Shown: positions 25,475 to 34,311 of the stretch, one piece after another | How positions within the stretch are numbered: position 1 is the first letter of the stretch | Layout: each line of letters starts with the position of its first letter | Source: Betaproteobacteria bacterium UBA5216 | Lineage (GTDB): Bacteria; Pseudomonadota; Gammaproteobacteria; Burkholderiales; SG8-41 | DNA: 64,000 nucleotides | Direction of reading: 5' to 3' | Assembly (NCBI GenBank): GCA_002412495.1 | Contig: DHVE01000135.1 | Span: 67,138 to 131,137, forward strand | Program-made: the position numbers and the translations under genes | The notes under the pieces: generated by a model | The model's input: only the letters and a program-made list of their open reading frames with translations | What the model was told of the DNA's origin: nothing | Databases searched by the model: none

Positions 25475-26139
25475 GCAAAACGCCGCTCACCCGCGAACAA
25501 ATCGCCCAACGCATCGCGCAGGATTTACCCGACGGATGCTATGTCAACCTCGGCATCGGTATCCCCACGCTGTGCGGCAATTACATCCCCAAGGATCGCG
25601 AAGTCATTCTGCACAGCGAAAACGGTGTGCTCGGCGGCGGCCCCAAGCCCGCGCCCGGCCAAGAAGACCCGAACCTCATCAACGCCGGCAAGGAGTTCAT
25701 CACGCTGCTACCCGGCGGCAGTTTCAGCCATCAGGCCGATTCATTCTCCATGACACGCGGGCGGCACGTCGATTTCGCGGTGCTGGGCGGCATGCAGGTT
25801 TCCGCGCGCGGCGACCTCGCCAACTGGAAAGTGCCCGGCGCACCGATGGGCGCCATCGGCGGCGCGATGGATATCGCCAGCGGCGCCAAGCAAGTGTTCG
25901 TCGCCATGACGCATGTCACCAATAAAAACGAACCGAAAATAGTCCATCAACTCACGTACCCGGTCACCGCGCTGAAATGCGTGACGCGGATATTTACCGA
26001 CCTCGCGGTGATTGATGTGACACCCGGCGGCTTGGTACTGCGCGAACTCGCGCTAGGGTTTACGGTCGAGGATGTACAGGCGGTAACGGAACCGAAGCTT
26101 ACGGTGGCGGCGACACTACGCGACGCTATTCGCCCTTGA
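25471..26139 (+). CDS. 3-oxoacid CoA-transferase subunit B (PcaJ-like)
   Basis: A 222-residue beta subunit with the catalytic glutamate in HSENGVLGGG (about residue 50). Also visible are DGCYVNLGIGIPTL, the GKEFITLLPGGSFSHQADSFSMTRGRHVDFAVLGGMQVS block and the YPVTALKCVTRIFTDLAVIDV region. It is translationally coupled to subunit A. Its last 14 bases overlap the end of the convergent Bug gene. Confidence 0.92.
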   Translation: MSKTPLTREQIAQRIAQDLPDGCYVNLGIGIPTLCGNYIPKDREVILHSENGVLGGGPKPAPGQEDPNLINAGKEFITLLPGGSFSHQADSFSMTRGRHVDFAVLGGMQVSARGDLANWKVPGAPMGAIGGAMDIASGAKQVFVAMTHVTNKNEPKIVHQLTYPVTALKCVTRIFTDLAVIDVTPGGLVLRELALGFTVEDVQAVTEPKLTVAATLRDAIRP

Positions 26140-27100
26140 TATTGGCGTCGCGTATCACCTTGCCCCAACGCTCATATTCCTCGCTCAGAAACGCGGCGGT
26201 TTGTTCGGGCGTGCTGGGCACGATTTCACCACCGAACGTCACGAACTGCTTTTGCGTATCGGCGGACTGCATCACCTTCATCACTTCGGTGTTAAGCCGG
26301 TCGATGATCGGGCGCGGCGTGCCGGCGGGCGCGGACAGCACAAACCAGTTCACCACCACCAGTTCGGGCATGCCCGCCTGGGCCGCCGTGGGCACGCCGG
26401 GCATGGAACTCACGGGTTTGGTGTTGAGCACCGCCAGCGCGCGTATCCGTTTGTCCTTGACATAGGCCTCCACGGCGGACGCCGAGGGAATCACCACGTC
26501 CACTTCGCCGCTCATCGCGCCGATGAGTCCGAACGTGGCGCCCTTGTACGGCACCAGCAGGATGTTGGTCTTGCTCAATGATTTCAACAACTCGCCGGCC
26601 AGATGGCTGGTCGAACCCGGCGCGCCGGAACCGTAAGTCAGCTTGCCCGGATTATTACGCGCCAGTTGCACCAGTTCACGCAGGGTTTTCGCCGGCACCG
26701 ACGGGTGAACCGCCAGAATGTAAGGAATGGTGCCGAGCAACGCCACCGGCGCATACTCGCGCACCGCGTTTGCCTTGCCCAGATGCGGATTGATCACCAA
26801 CGGCGGCGCCGCGATCATAAGTGTATAGCCGTCAGGCGCGGCCTTGGCAACGAGATCATGACCGATGCGGCCGCCGGCGCCGGGGCGCGGATCCACCACC
26901 ACTTGCTGGCCCAAGGCGGGTGAAAGTTTCAGCGCGATCCAGCGGCCGACGAAATCCGTGCCCCCCAAATAAGGCAGTACGATGCGTATTGTCTTGGTCG
27001 GATAGGCTTGCGCCTGCGCACCGCACGGCAACGCCGCTGACGCCAACAGCGCGGCGGCCACCGCGCCCCTTATGTCACTGTGGATGTTGCAAAATGTCAT
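26126..27100 (-). CDS. Bug/TctC-family solute receptor
   Basis: A 324-residue periplasmic binding protein with signal peptide ending CGAQAQA and the motifs AYPTKTIRIVLPYLGGTDFVGRWIALKL (a variant of the usual Ala-Gly-Gly loop), VVDPRPGAGGRIGHDLVAK and AAPDGYTLMIAAPP. It converges with the CoA-transferase operon, overlapping by 14 bases at the stops. ATG 27100 is chosen because it opens a good signal peptide; the frame extends to 27202. It is followed upstream by another Bug gene in the same direction. Confidence 0.9.
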   Translation of the reverse strand: MTFCNIHSDIRGAVAAALLASAALPCGAQAQAYPTKTIRIVLPYLGGTDFVGRWIALKLSPALGQQVVVDPRPGAGGRIGHDLVAKAAPDGYTLMIAAPPLVINPHLGKANAVREYAPVALLGTIPYILAVHPSVPAKTLRELVQLARNNPGKLTYGSGAPGSTSHLAGELLKSLSKTNILLVPYKGATFGLIGAMSGEVDVVIPSASAVEAYVKDKRIRALAVLNTKPVSSMPGVPTAAQAGMPELVVVNWFVLSAPAGTPRPIIDRLNTEVMKVMQSADTQKQFVTFGGEIVPSTPEQTAAFLSEEYERWGKVIRDANIKGE

Positions 27101-27158
27101 AACGATGATTCCATTTCGGCGCTGCGCCGCATTGCATGAGCGCTGCATTGACACGACG

Positions 27159-28154
27159 TTAATTGTCCAGCTTGATATTCGCCGCCTTGATAACCTGCGC
27201 ATATTTGACGGTTTCCGTTTTCATCAGCGCGGCCATTACATCCGGCCCGTTGTAAAACGGCACCATGCCCTGTCCAGCGAGCCGTTCACGCGTTTCCGGC
27301 AGCGCGACTATCTTGGCGAATTCACCCGAGAGTTTGTCGATGACTGGCTTCGCGGTGCCCGCCGGCGCCAGCACGCCATACGTCACACGCATTTCGAATC
27401 CGGGCAGACCGGCTTCGGCAAACGTCGGCACCTCGGGCAGCGCCTGCAGTCGATTATTGCCCGACACGGCAATAGCCTTGATTCTGCCACTGCGGATATA
27501 TTGAATAAACGAGATGGGCGTATAAAAGCCCGCCTGTAGCTGGCCCGCCACCAGATCAATCAGCGCCAGTGCCGAACCCTTGTACGGCACACGCTGCATC
27601 TTGATGCCCACCAGCATGCTGAAATGCTCGTTGCCCAACTGGCTGATGCCACCGCTGCCCACCGAACCGTAATTGAGTTGCCCCGGTTTGGATTTCGCCA
27701 GCGCAATGAATTCCTTCAGGTTTTTGGCGGGCACCGATGGATGCAGCACCAGCACGTAGTCGGTGCTGGACACCGTGGAGACCGGCGCAAAATCCTTGAC
27801 CGAGTCGAACGGCAGATTGGGAATCAGCAGCGCATTGATCACATGATTGGTCACCACGGTCGCCAGTATGGTGTGGCCATCCGGCGGCGATTTCGCCAGC
27901 GCATCGGTTCCAATCACGGTATTGCCGCCGGGACGGATATCCACCACGACTTGCTGTCCCAGTCCTTCGGTCATTTTCGGCGTAAAAATACGCACCAACG
28001 GATCCACGCTGCCACCCGCGGCATAGGGCACGATGAAACGTATCGGCTTGCTGGGATAAACTGGCGGGGCCGGCTGGGCAGCCGCGGCCGTGGTAAACGC
28101 AACAAGCACGCCAGCCATACAACTTCTGAATGGGTTCAATCTGTTTTTCTCCAA
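27159..28154 (-). CDS. Bug/TctC-family solute receptor
   Basis: A 331-residue periplasmic binding protein with signal peptide (about residues 1-27, ending TTAAAAQ). Motifs: PPVYPSKPIRFIVPYAAGGSVDPLVRI, VVVDIRPGGNTVIGTDALAK and SPPDGHTILATVV. It lies 12 bases from the hydroxyacid dehydrogenase stop in the same direction, suggesting co-transcription. The dehydrogenase could act on the 2-hydroxy acid that the receptor binds, but this is inference. Confidence 0.9.
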   Translation of the reverse strand: MEKNRLNPFRSCMAGVLVAFTTAAAAQPAPPVYPSKPIRFIVPYAAGGSVDPLVRIFTPKMTEGLGQQVVVDIRPGGNTVIGTDALAKSPPDGHTILATVVTNHVINALLIPNLPFDSVKDFAPVSTVSSTDYVLVLHPSVPAKNLKEFIALAKSKPGQLNYGSVGSGGISQLGNEHFSMLVGIKMQRVPYKGSALALIDLVAGQLQAGFYTPISFIQYIRSGRIKAIAVSGNNRLQALPEVPTFAEAGLPGFEMRVTYGVLAPAGTAKPVIDKLSGEFAKIVALPETRERLAGQGMVPFYNGPDVMAALMKTETVKYAQVIKAANIKLDN

Positions 28155-28166
28155 TGACCCGCCGCG

Positions 28167-29144
28167 CTATTTTACCTTGAGCACTTCCGGGTTTAACACG
28201 TTCACCGGTTTGCCCACCGCGTAGCCCAGTATGCTGTCTATCGCCGCCGCGTATAAACTTTCGAACGAATTCACCACCGCGTAACCCAGATGCGGCGTGC
28301 AGATCACGTTCGGCATTTTCAGCAGCGGATGATCACCATTGAGCACGGGTTCGGTTTCATACACATCCACGGCCGCAAATCCCGGCCGTCCCTGTTTCAA
28401 TGCCGCCACCAGCGCGCCGTCCTGAATCAGCCGTGCACGGCTGGTGTTGACCAGCAAAGCTGTCGGCTTCATCAAGGCCAGATCGGCGGCGGTGACGATG
28501 CCGCGTGTTTGTTCATTGGCAAAGATGTGCAGCGACACGATGTCGGATTCCGAGAAGAACGCCTCGCGCGTTGCGGGCATTTCGTAACCCGCCGCCACCA
28601 CCTTGGCGCGCGAGGATTCGCGCCCCCAGCAGGTCACTTTCATGCCAAACGCCTTGCCCACTTGCGCGACCAGACTGCCGATGCCGCCCAGCCCATAGAT
28701 GCCCAGCGTCAGTCCGCGCAGGCCGGTGCCCAGCGTGGTCTGCCACTTGCCTAGCTTCAACTGCTCGACCTCGTGCGGGATATGGCGCAGGCTCGCCAGT
28801 ATCAACGCCCACGTGAGTTCCGCCGTGGTAATGCCCACGCCCACCTTGGTGGGCGACGCGACGATGATGCCTTTTTCAGTGCATGCGGCAAAATCAATGT
28901 GATGCCGGTGGCTGCCGGTCTGCGCCACCAGTTTGACAGTGGTGAGTTTTTCGATGACCGCACGCGGAAATGCGGAGCGCTCCTGCGTCAGGATCAGCGC
29001 TTCCGCGCCGTTGATTCTGGCCGCCAGTTTGGCGGGATCTTTTTCGGTATCGTGATAGATCACCACCTCATGATCCTTCAACCGCGCGAAACACGGCAGT
29101 TTTCGAAAGCCTTGCGCCCAATCATCCAGCACTACAATTTTCAT
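28167..29144 (-). CDS. D-2-hydroxyacid dehydrogenase
   Basis: A 325-residue NAD-dependent dehydrogenase of the formate/glycerate family. The NAD-binding motif is GIYGLGGIGSLVAQVGKAFG (about residues 148-167). Catalytic residues are Arg in VNTSRARLIQ, Glu in DVYETEPVLNGDH and His in CTPHLGYAV. The N-terminal substrate domain is full length (MKIVVLDDWAQGFRK). It is flanked on both sides by Bug receptor genes in the same direction, implying a cassette for uptake and oxidation or reduction of a hydroxy acid. The exact substrate is unknown. Confidence 0.9.
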   Translation of the reverse strand: MKIVVLDDWAQGFRKLPCFARLKDHEVVIYHDTEKDPAKLAARINGAEALILTQERSAFPRAVIEKLTTVKLVAQTGSHRHHIDFAACTEKGIIVASPTKVGVGITTAELTWALILASLRHIPHEVEQLKLGKWQTTLGTGLRGLTLGIYGLGGIGSLVAQVGKAFGMKVTCWGRESSRAKVVAAGYEMPATREAFFSESDIVSLHIFANEQTRGIVTAADLALMKPTALLVNTSRARLIQDGALVAALKQGRPGFAAVDVYETEPVLNGDHPLLKMPNVICTPHLGYAVVNSFESLYAAAIDSILGYAVGKPVNVLNPEVLKVK

Positions 29145-29191
29145 TTCTTAACCTTGTTATCAATAGAGGAAATGCGCCGACGCGCGCGCGA

Positions 29192-30184
29192 TTACTGCGG
29201 CGTCAGCCCCGCGTCTCGCACCAGTTTGCCAAACTTCGCGGATTCGCGCCGGATGAGATCGGTAAAATATTCCGCCGACTCGGACGGAATATCCAGCCCC
29301 GCCTGGATCAATTTATCGCGCACATCGGGCAGCGCCGTGGCGCGATTGATTTCGACGTTGAGCAAGTTCACGATCTCGCGCGGCACGGCGGCGGGCGCGA
29401 CAAATCCATACCATCCCCGCATGTCATAACCCGGCACGAATTCCGCCAACGCCGGCACGTTGGGCAGCAGCGGCACGCGCGTCGGGTTGGTGATGGCCAG
29501 CATGCGCATGCGGCCCGAACGAATGTGCGGTGCGAACGCGGTGTACGACGACATCGACAAATCGACTTGTCCGCTGATCAGATCAGACACGATGGCCGCC
29601 GAGCCTTTGTACGGCACATGCACAAAGCGCGCGCCGCTTTGCAGCCGCAGCAGCTCAAAAGACAAATGCTGAAACCCCAATTCGCTGCCAGACGCCGCAG
29701 TAAGCTTGTTCGGATTCGCGCGCCCGTAGGTGATCAACTCCTTGATCGTCTTGAACGGCGTGCCCGGATGCACCACCAGCGCCGAATAGCTTGTTGCGAC
29801 CACCGCGATATGCGCAAAATCCTTCAGCGGGTCATAGCGCGGATTTTTGTAGGTGTGCGGCACGATCGCAAGGCTCGTGCCCTGCCCCGTGGCTATCGTG
29901 TAACCGTCGGGCGCGGCGCGCGCCGCGAGCTCTAATCCCAGTTGCCCGGCGGCGCCGGAACGATTATCGACAATGAACTGCCGGTTCAGCCGTTCGCCGA
30001 GCTTTACGCCAATCAAGCGCGCGAGGATATCCGCCGTATCACCCACGCCGTTGGGACAAATAATCCGCACGGCCTTGTTGGGGTAATTCTGAACCTGTGC
30101 CTGGGCATATCCGGCACACGCCAACACGCGAATGCAAATACCTACGCCAACGCTAATCGCGCGTTTCCAGATTTTCGTGGTCAT
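29192..30184 (-). CDS. Bug/TctC-family solute receptor
   Basis: A 330-residue periplasmic binding protein with a signal peptide (about residues 1-29, ending GYAQA). The ligand-loop motif is NYPNKAVRIICPNGVGDTADILARLIG, where CPNGVGD replaces the common PFAAGG. The second motif is FIVDNRSGAAGQLGLELAAR. It is arranged head-to-tail with the Bug gene at 30188-31192, only 3 bases apart. The unusual loop suggests a different ligand preference from its neighbours. Confidence 0.9.
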   Translation of the reverse strand: MTTKIWKRAISVGVGICIRVLACAGYAQAQVQNYPNKAVRIICPNGVGDTADILARLIGVKLGERLNRQFIVDNRSGAAGQLGLELAARAAPDGYTIATGQGTSLAIVPHTYKNPRYDPLKDFAHIAVVATSYSALVVHPGTPFKTIKELITYGRANPNKLTAASGSELGFQHLSFELLRLQSGARFVHVPYKGSAAIVSDLISGQVDLSMSSYTAFAPHIRSGRMRMLAITNPTRVPLLPNVPALAEFVPGYDMRGWYGFVAPAAVPREIVNLLNVEINRATALPDVRDKLIQAGLDIPSESAEYFTDLIRRESAKFGKLVRDAGLTPQ

Positions 30185-30187
30185 GAT

Positions 30188-31192
30188 TTACTCCAGCCGC
30201 ATGCCCGTATCACGCGCGAGCCTGGCTTTTTTCTCGAACTCGGTTTTAACAGCCGCGGTGAACTCTTCGGGCGAGGCGCTCGCCACGAGTTCGATGCCGC
30301 GCTCGATATAACGTTTGCGCAGCTCGGGCAGGCGCACGATGCGCGAGACTTCTGTTTGCACGCGGATCAGCGCGTCACGCGGCGCGCCGGTTGGCGCCAG
30401 CAATCCGTTAAAGGTAATTTCCTCGTAACCTTTGAGACCCGACTCATCAATGGTCGGCACGTCGGGAAACAGCGGCGAGCGTTTCAGGCTGGTGACCCCC
30501 AGCGCGCGCAACTTGCCGGAATCGACATACGGCTTCGCGGTGCTGACCTGATCGAACATCAGTTGCACGTTGCCGGCGATGACATCGATGATCGCCGCCG
30601 AATTTCCCTTGTACGGAATATGCAACAGCTTCACCCCGGCCTGCTGGCCCAGCAGTTCCGCCGCGATATGCCCGGTGCTGCCCGCACCGGAGGTGCCGTA
30701 CGCGAGTTGTCCCGGCTGTGCCTTGCCAAGCGCGATCAGGTCTTTTACCGTGCGTGCCGGCAACGTGCGCGTGGCGACCAGCGCCATCGGCACCAGGCAA
30801 GTGAGCGAAACGCCGGTGAAATCCTTCAGCGCGTCGTAGCCGGGATTTTTCATCAGCGACGGCACGGTGGCAAAAGTGTTGGCAACCGCGAGCAGCGTAT
30901 AGCCATCGGCGGGCGCCTTGGCGACAAACTGCGTGCCGACCAGACTGCTGGCCCCGGGTCGGTTTTCAACAATAACCTGATGACCGAATGTTTCGCCCAT
31001 GGGCGCGGCGACCGCGCGCGCCACGATATCCAGATTCCCGCCGGGTGCCAGCGGCACGATGATACGGATCGGTTTGGATGGAAAACCTTGACTGCCTTGA
31101 ACACCTTGGGCGAACGCTGGTGCTGTTGACGCGGCGGCCGTGACAATCGCAATCGTGACAATCGCCGCCGCCTGTAGTGTGTGTTGCTGCAT
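30188..31192 (-). CDS. Bug/TctC-family solute receptor
   Basis: A 334-residue periplasmic binding protein; signal peptide of about 28 residues ending TAPAFAQ. Motifs: FPSKPIRIIVPLAPGGNLDIVARAVA, VIVENRPGASSLVGTQFVAK and APADGYTLLAVANT. It is the first gene of a leftward group of two Bug genes followed by a dehydrogenase and two more Bug genes. RBS GGAGTC precedes ATG 31192. Confidence 0.9.
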   Translation of the reverse strand: MQQHTLQAAAIVTIAIVTAAASTAPAFAQGVQGSQGFPSKPIRIIVPLAPGGNLDIVARAVAAPMGETFGHQVIVENRPGASSLVGTQFVAKAPADGYTLLAVANTFATVPSLMKNPGYDALKDFTGVSLTCLVPMALVATRTLPARTVKDLIALGKAQPGQLAYGTSGAGSTGHIAAELLGQQAGVKLLHIPYKGNSAAIIDVIAGNVQLMFDQVSTAKPYVDSGKLRALGVTSLKRSPLFPDVPTIDESGLKGYEEITFNGLLAPTGAPRDALIRVQTEVSRIVRLPELRKRYIERGIELVASASPEEFTAAVKTEFEKKARLARDTGMRLE

Positions 31193-31468
31193 GACTCCTC
31201 CGTAAGCCGCGATTATCGCTTTTTTTACTTATTCACCGGCGTACCGGTGTATGCCCAAGCGAAACGATGGGTCGCGACCCCGCGTACCCCGCATCGCGGC
31301 ACGCATCGTTTTGACTCGCATTGGGCAGAAATATTATAACTATTTGTTTTTATTGAATATTTTACAATACGCACCGTTACATTTGCAACACTTTGTTGCA
31401 CTTGAACAGTAGGCACTGCCGGCAACGAAGCGTTTTAGAAAGTGGCAACCATTGAAAAGGAGGATGCC
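31193..31468. other. divergent intergenic region with long imperfect palindrome
   Basis: About 276 bases between a leftward Bug gene and the rightward glycine-zipper protein. TGCCCAAGCGAAACGATG near 31250 is partly mirrored by CATCGTTTTGACTCGCATTGGGCA near 31304-31327. A copy of the AT-rich dispersed motif (AACTATTTGTTTTTATTGAAT) lies at about 31338-31358. No gene is seen. Confidence 0.5.
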
Positions 31469-32095
31469 ATGAAAACGACCACGACTTTGAAGCTTTTGAC
31501 CGCCGTTTCCCTGCTGTCGGCCGCGCTAACGGCGCACGCTGAAACGTTTCCGTCGCACGGCAGGTTCGGCACACGCGACAACGGCAACGTTCAAGCGTCT
31601 GCACGTCATCCCGCGCCGCTGCCGCCGGCGGTGGTGCCCGCCGTACACCGGCCCGTGGCAAGAACGGTGAATCATGTTCCCGCCATGGTGCATCGTCCGG
31701 TGGTGATCACGCGCCCGGTGTTTGTTCCCGCGCCGGTGATCGTGCAACGCCCCGTCGTCGTGGAGCGGCCGGTGTATGTTGAGCGCCCGGTCTACGTGGA
31801 ACGCCCGGTATACACCGAGCCGGTCGTTTACACGGAAGCGCCCACGCCGGTAACGTACCCGGAACCCGCCTACACGCCGGAGCCGGCGTACTACCCCGAG
31901 TACCCCGCGCCTGCCCCGGCGCCGGTAGCGTATCCGGAAACACGCGGACCGAATGTGGCCGGTGCCGTGGGCGGAGCCGCCATCGGCGGTGCGATCGGCA
32001 ATGTGATCGGCGGCCAGATGGGGCGCGGTGAAGGCCGCGGCATCGCTACCGCCATCGGCGCCATTCTTGGCGGATTGATCGGTAGCGGTTTATAA
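31469..32095 (+). CDS. exported Pro/Val-repeat protein with C-terminal glycine zipper
   Basis: A 208-residue protein with signal peptide (MKTTTTLKLLTAVSLLSAALTAHA). The middle is a low-complexity, proline-rich region with tandem VERPVYVERPVY-type repeats, then Tyr-Pro-Glu-rich segments. The C-terminal 45 residues (GAVGGAAIGGAIGNVIGGQMG and GIATAIGAILGGLIGSGL) form a glycine-zipper type membrane segment, as in outer-membrane or cell-surface 17-kDa-like proteins. A strong ribosome site (AAAGGAGGATGCC) precedes ATG 31469 and a strong terminator follows. It is monocistronic. Function unknown; envelope localisation is inferred. Confidence 0.75.
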   Translation: MKTTTTLKLLTAVSLLSAALTAHAETFPSHGRFGTRDNGNVQASARHPAPLPPAVVPAVHRPVARTVNHVPAMVHRPVVITRPVFVPAPVIVQRPVVVERPVYVERPVYVERPVYTEPVVYTEAPTPVTYPEPAYTPEPAYYPEYPAPAPAPVAYPETRGPNVAGAVGGAAIGGAIGNVIGGQMGRGEGRGIATAIGAILGGLIGSGL

Positions 32096-32110
32096 ATATC
32101 GCGGCATAAC

Positions 32111-32141
32111 AAAAAGGGGCGGCTCAGGCCGCCCCTTTTTT
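32111..32141 (+). terminator. rho-independent terminator
   Basis: GGGGCGGC-TCAG-GCCGCCCC forms an 8-bp GC stem with a 4-base loop, preceded by five A and followed by six T. It ends the 31469-32095 transcript and, being A/T-flanked on both sides, can also work for leftward transcripts from the aldolase gene. Confidence 0.93.
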
Positions 32142-32194
32142 ATCAACATCCGCGATGGCCTGACGTTTAACGATTACCGGCCATCGTTAACCAT

Positions 32195-32914
32195 TTAACG
32201 CGAATTTTTAACCGCACGCTTCTTCCAAAGCTCCCAGGGCCGATCCATGTTGACGTAATTAGCCGCGTCGGTGCCAGCGGCTTCCGCGTCATTCAAAAAG
32301 TTGATGTCGCCCGCTTCGCACATTTGCAATGCCTGCGCCTGCAAGCGCGCGTTCTGCTCCGCGTACACCGCGCGGTAAACCACCTGACGGATCGAATCGC
32401 CCACCGCGACCGCCCCGTGTCCACGCATCAGTGCAAACGCCGCAGTGCCCAGCGTTCGCGCAAACGCCATGCCCAGTTGCGGCGTGCGGATCAGCATGTC
32501 CGTCGCGGGGCCACCGGCCTCGCGAATTTCAAAATTAGGCACGCCGCCTGCGAGAAACCCGCTCATGTGCGAAATGGGTTTCAGCTGGGTGCCGGTCACG
32601 CCAAACGGGATCACCGCCGGTGAATGGTTATGCACCACCGCCTGAACGTCGGCGCGCACGCGAAACACCTCGCTATGGATAAAACGCTCCAGATAAGGCT
32701 TGCGGCCGCGTGCATCCACCGCATTGCCGTCGAGATCGAACTCCATGATGTCTTCGGCCGTGACGTTGCCGGGCGCGATGCTGCGCGACAACAAAAATCG
32801 GTCCGGCCGCGTGGGGTGGCGCACGCTGACATGACCAAAACCATCCACCACGCCCTCGTTATAGAGAATGTGGTTGGCGGTCACCAGATCGTCGATGACG
32901 TCGCTTTCGGTCAT
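32195..32914 (-). CDS. class II aldolase/adducin-family protein
   Basis: A 239-residue zinc-dependent fold protein. Zinc ligands are likely the two His in VVHNHSPAVIPFG and the His of RGHGAVAVGDS. It begins SDVIDDLVTANHILYNEGVVDGFGHVSVRHP, the standard family start (GHVS). Members include sugar-phosphate aldolases, dehydratases and decarboxylases, so the reaction is not fixed. The position downstream of pcaGH in the same direction hints at an aromatic-acid pathway role, such as a hydroxy-acid aldolase or decarboxylase. Confidence 0.87.
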   Translation of the reverse strand: MTESDVIDDLVTANHILYNEGVVDGFGHVSVRHPTRPDRFLLSRSIAPGNVTAEDIMEFDLDGNAVDARGRKPYLERFIHSEVFRVRADVQAVVHNHSPAVIPFGVTGTQLKPISHMSGFLAGGVPNFEIREAGGPATDMLIRTPQLGMAFARTLGTAAFALMRGHGAVAVGDSIRQVVYRAVYAEQNARLQAQALQMCEAGDINFLNDAEAAGTDAANYVNMDRPWELWKKRAVKNSR

Positions 32915-32944
32915 GGGTGATCAATGGCGATTGATTAATAGCGA

Positions 32945-33517
32945 TCAATAATCGAAGAAAACGGTTTCATTCGGCCCCTGCAAATACACATCCCATTGCA
33001 GCGTCCCATCCGCCGCTTTGCGGGCAATCAAGGTGGCGCGCCGCGCCGCAGGCACCCGGTTAAGCACCGCGTCATCCGCGTTCGCCGCTTCTCCCGGAAA
33101 ATAAATCCGCGTCATCAGATGCTTGAGCAGGCCGCGCATGAAAATCGCCACGGTAATATGCGGCGCCTGCTCTTTGCTCCCGAGTCCATCCGGCCCCGCA
33201 ACCTTGCCAGGCTTGATCGTCGTCAGACGAAAGCCGCCCTGCGCATCGGTCAGCACGCGCCCGAAACCGCGGAAATTTTCTTCGAGCAGTTTTTCCTGCG
33301 TGTCGTCCGGATGGGCATACTTGCCGTAGGAATTGGCCTGCCAGGTTTCAATCACGCCGTCGGTCACCGGCTGGCCATCGCCATCGAAAATTTTTCCGGT
33401 GATCACCACGCGTTCACCCGCCACGCCTGCGGGCGCCACGTCCGGCAAAGACTGCTTTTCAAATCCTATGGCCACATAAGGGCCGACGGTCTGCGCCGCG
33501 GTCAATAACAGGCTCAT
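32945..33517 (-). CDS. pcaG: protocatechuate 3,4-dioxygenase alpha subunit
   Basis: A 190-residue subunit of the intradiol dioxygenase that opens protocatechuate to 3-carboxy-cis,cis-muconate. Typical are LTAAQTVGPYVAIGF, VIETWQANSYGKYAHPDD, GFGRVLTDAQGGFRLTTIKPG, HITVAIFMRGLLKHLMTRIYFPGE and the C-terminal LQGPNETVFFDY. The alpha chain lacks the iron ligands, as normal. Its start overlaps the pcaH stop by 4 bases. Confidence 0.95.
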   Translation of the reverse strand: MSLLLTAAQTVGPYVAIGFEKQSLPDVAPAGVAGERVVITGKIFDGDGQPVTDGVIETWQANSYGKYAHPDDTQEKLLEENFRGFGRVLTDAQGGFRLTTIKPGKVAGPDGLGSKEQAPHITVAIFMRGLLKHLMTRIYFPGEAANADDAVLNRVPAARRATLIARKAADGTLQWDVYLQGPNETVFFDY

Positions 33518-34233
33518 TTCTTGTTCCCTTTCGTTTCCATCGGCGTTGCATCACGTCCGCGCAAAATCATGTCGAAGTGGTAGGCAATCGCGTATTCGGG
33601 CACGGTATTTTCCCAATCAAAACTCGACACCAGCCGCTGGCGCGCACGTTCATCCGGCACGCTCATAACCATAGGGTCAAACTCTAATAACGGATCACCT
33701 GGAAAATACATCTGCGTCACCAGCCGTTGCGCGAAACCCTGCCCGAACAGCGAAAAATGCAGATGCGCGGGCCGCCACGCGTTGTAATGATTGCGCCACG
33801 GGTAGGCGCCAGGCTTGATGGTCTTGAAACGGTAGTGTCCGTTGGCGTCCGTCACCGTGCGGCCGAACCCGGTGAAGTTGGGATCCATCGGCGCATCGTG
33901 ATCATCGACGATATGCTTGTAGCGGCCAGCTGCATTGGCCTGCCACATCTCGATCAGTGTATTTGGCACGGGCCTGCCGTTTTCATCCAGCACGCGCCCC
34001 GACACAAACATGCGCTCGCCGATCGGCGCGCCGGCGTGCTGCGCCGTGAGATCGTTGTCGGTGTCCTTGACGTCACGCGCGGAAAAAACCGGACCGGTGA
34101 TCTCGGACAGGGTTTGTGGTATCTGCACCAGCGGCTGCGTTGGCGCGCGTTTGAGCGTGGAACGATACGGCGGATAACGGTAGTCCGGTTGCGTATCAAA
34201 ATACGATTTGCGATAGGGATTCAGATGGCTCAT
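33514..34233 (-). CDS. pcaH: protocatechuate 3,4-dioxygenase beta subunit
   Basis: A 239-residue iron-bearing subunit. The non-haem Fe(III) site (two Tyr, two His) is visible within NAAGRYKH and YPWRNHYNAWRPAHLHFSLFG. The DENGRPVPNTLIEMWQANAAGRY and GFGRTVTDANGHYRFKTIKPG segments are diagnostic. ATG 34233 with AGGAGCACGGGTGT upstream starts the conserved N-terminus; the longer frame to 34428 is the divergent leader. With pcaG and the PcaIJ-like CoA-transferase it indicates the beta-ketoadipate pathway, although pcaB, pcaC and pcaD are not adjacent. Confidence 0.96.
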   Translation of the reverse strand: MSHLNPYRKSYFDTQPDYRYPPYRSTLKRAPTQPLVQIPQTLSEITGPVFSARDVKDTDNDLTAQHAGAPIGERMFVSGRVLDENGRPVPNTLIEMWQANAAGRYKHIVDDHDAPMDPNFTGFGRTVTDANGHYRFKTIKPGAYPWRNHYNAWRPAHLHFSLFGQGFAQRLVTQMYFPGDPLLEFDPMVMSVPDERARQRLVSSFDWENTVPEYAIAYHFDMILRGRDATPMETKGNKK

Positions 34234-34253
34234 ACACCCGTGCTCCTGATTGT

Positions 34254-34283
34254 TTGCTGACGTGTTGCGCGAATGATTATACT
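34254..34283 (+). promoter_or_regulatory. candidate sigma-70 promoter for the Bug gene
   Basis: TTGCTG (34254-34259) and TATACT (34278-34283) are separated by 18 bases, about 28 bases before ATG 34312. It lies in the short divergent region opposite pcaH. Confidence 0.45.
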
Positions 34284-34311
34284 GGACGCATTCTGCAACG
34301 CGGAGCACCTC

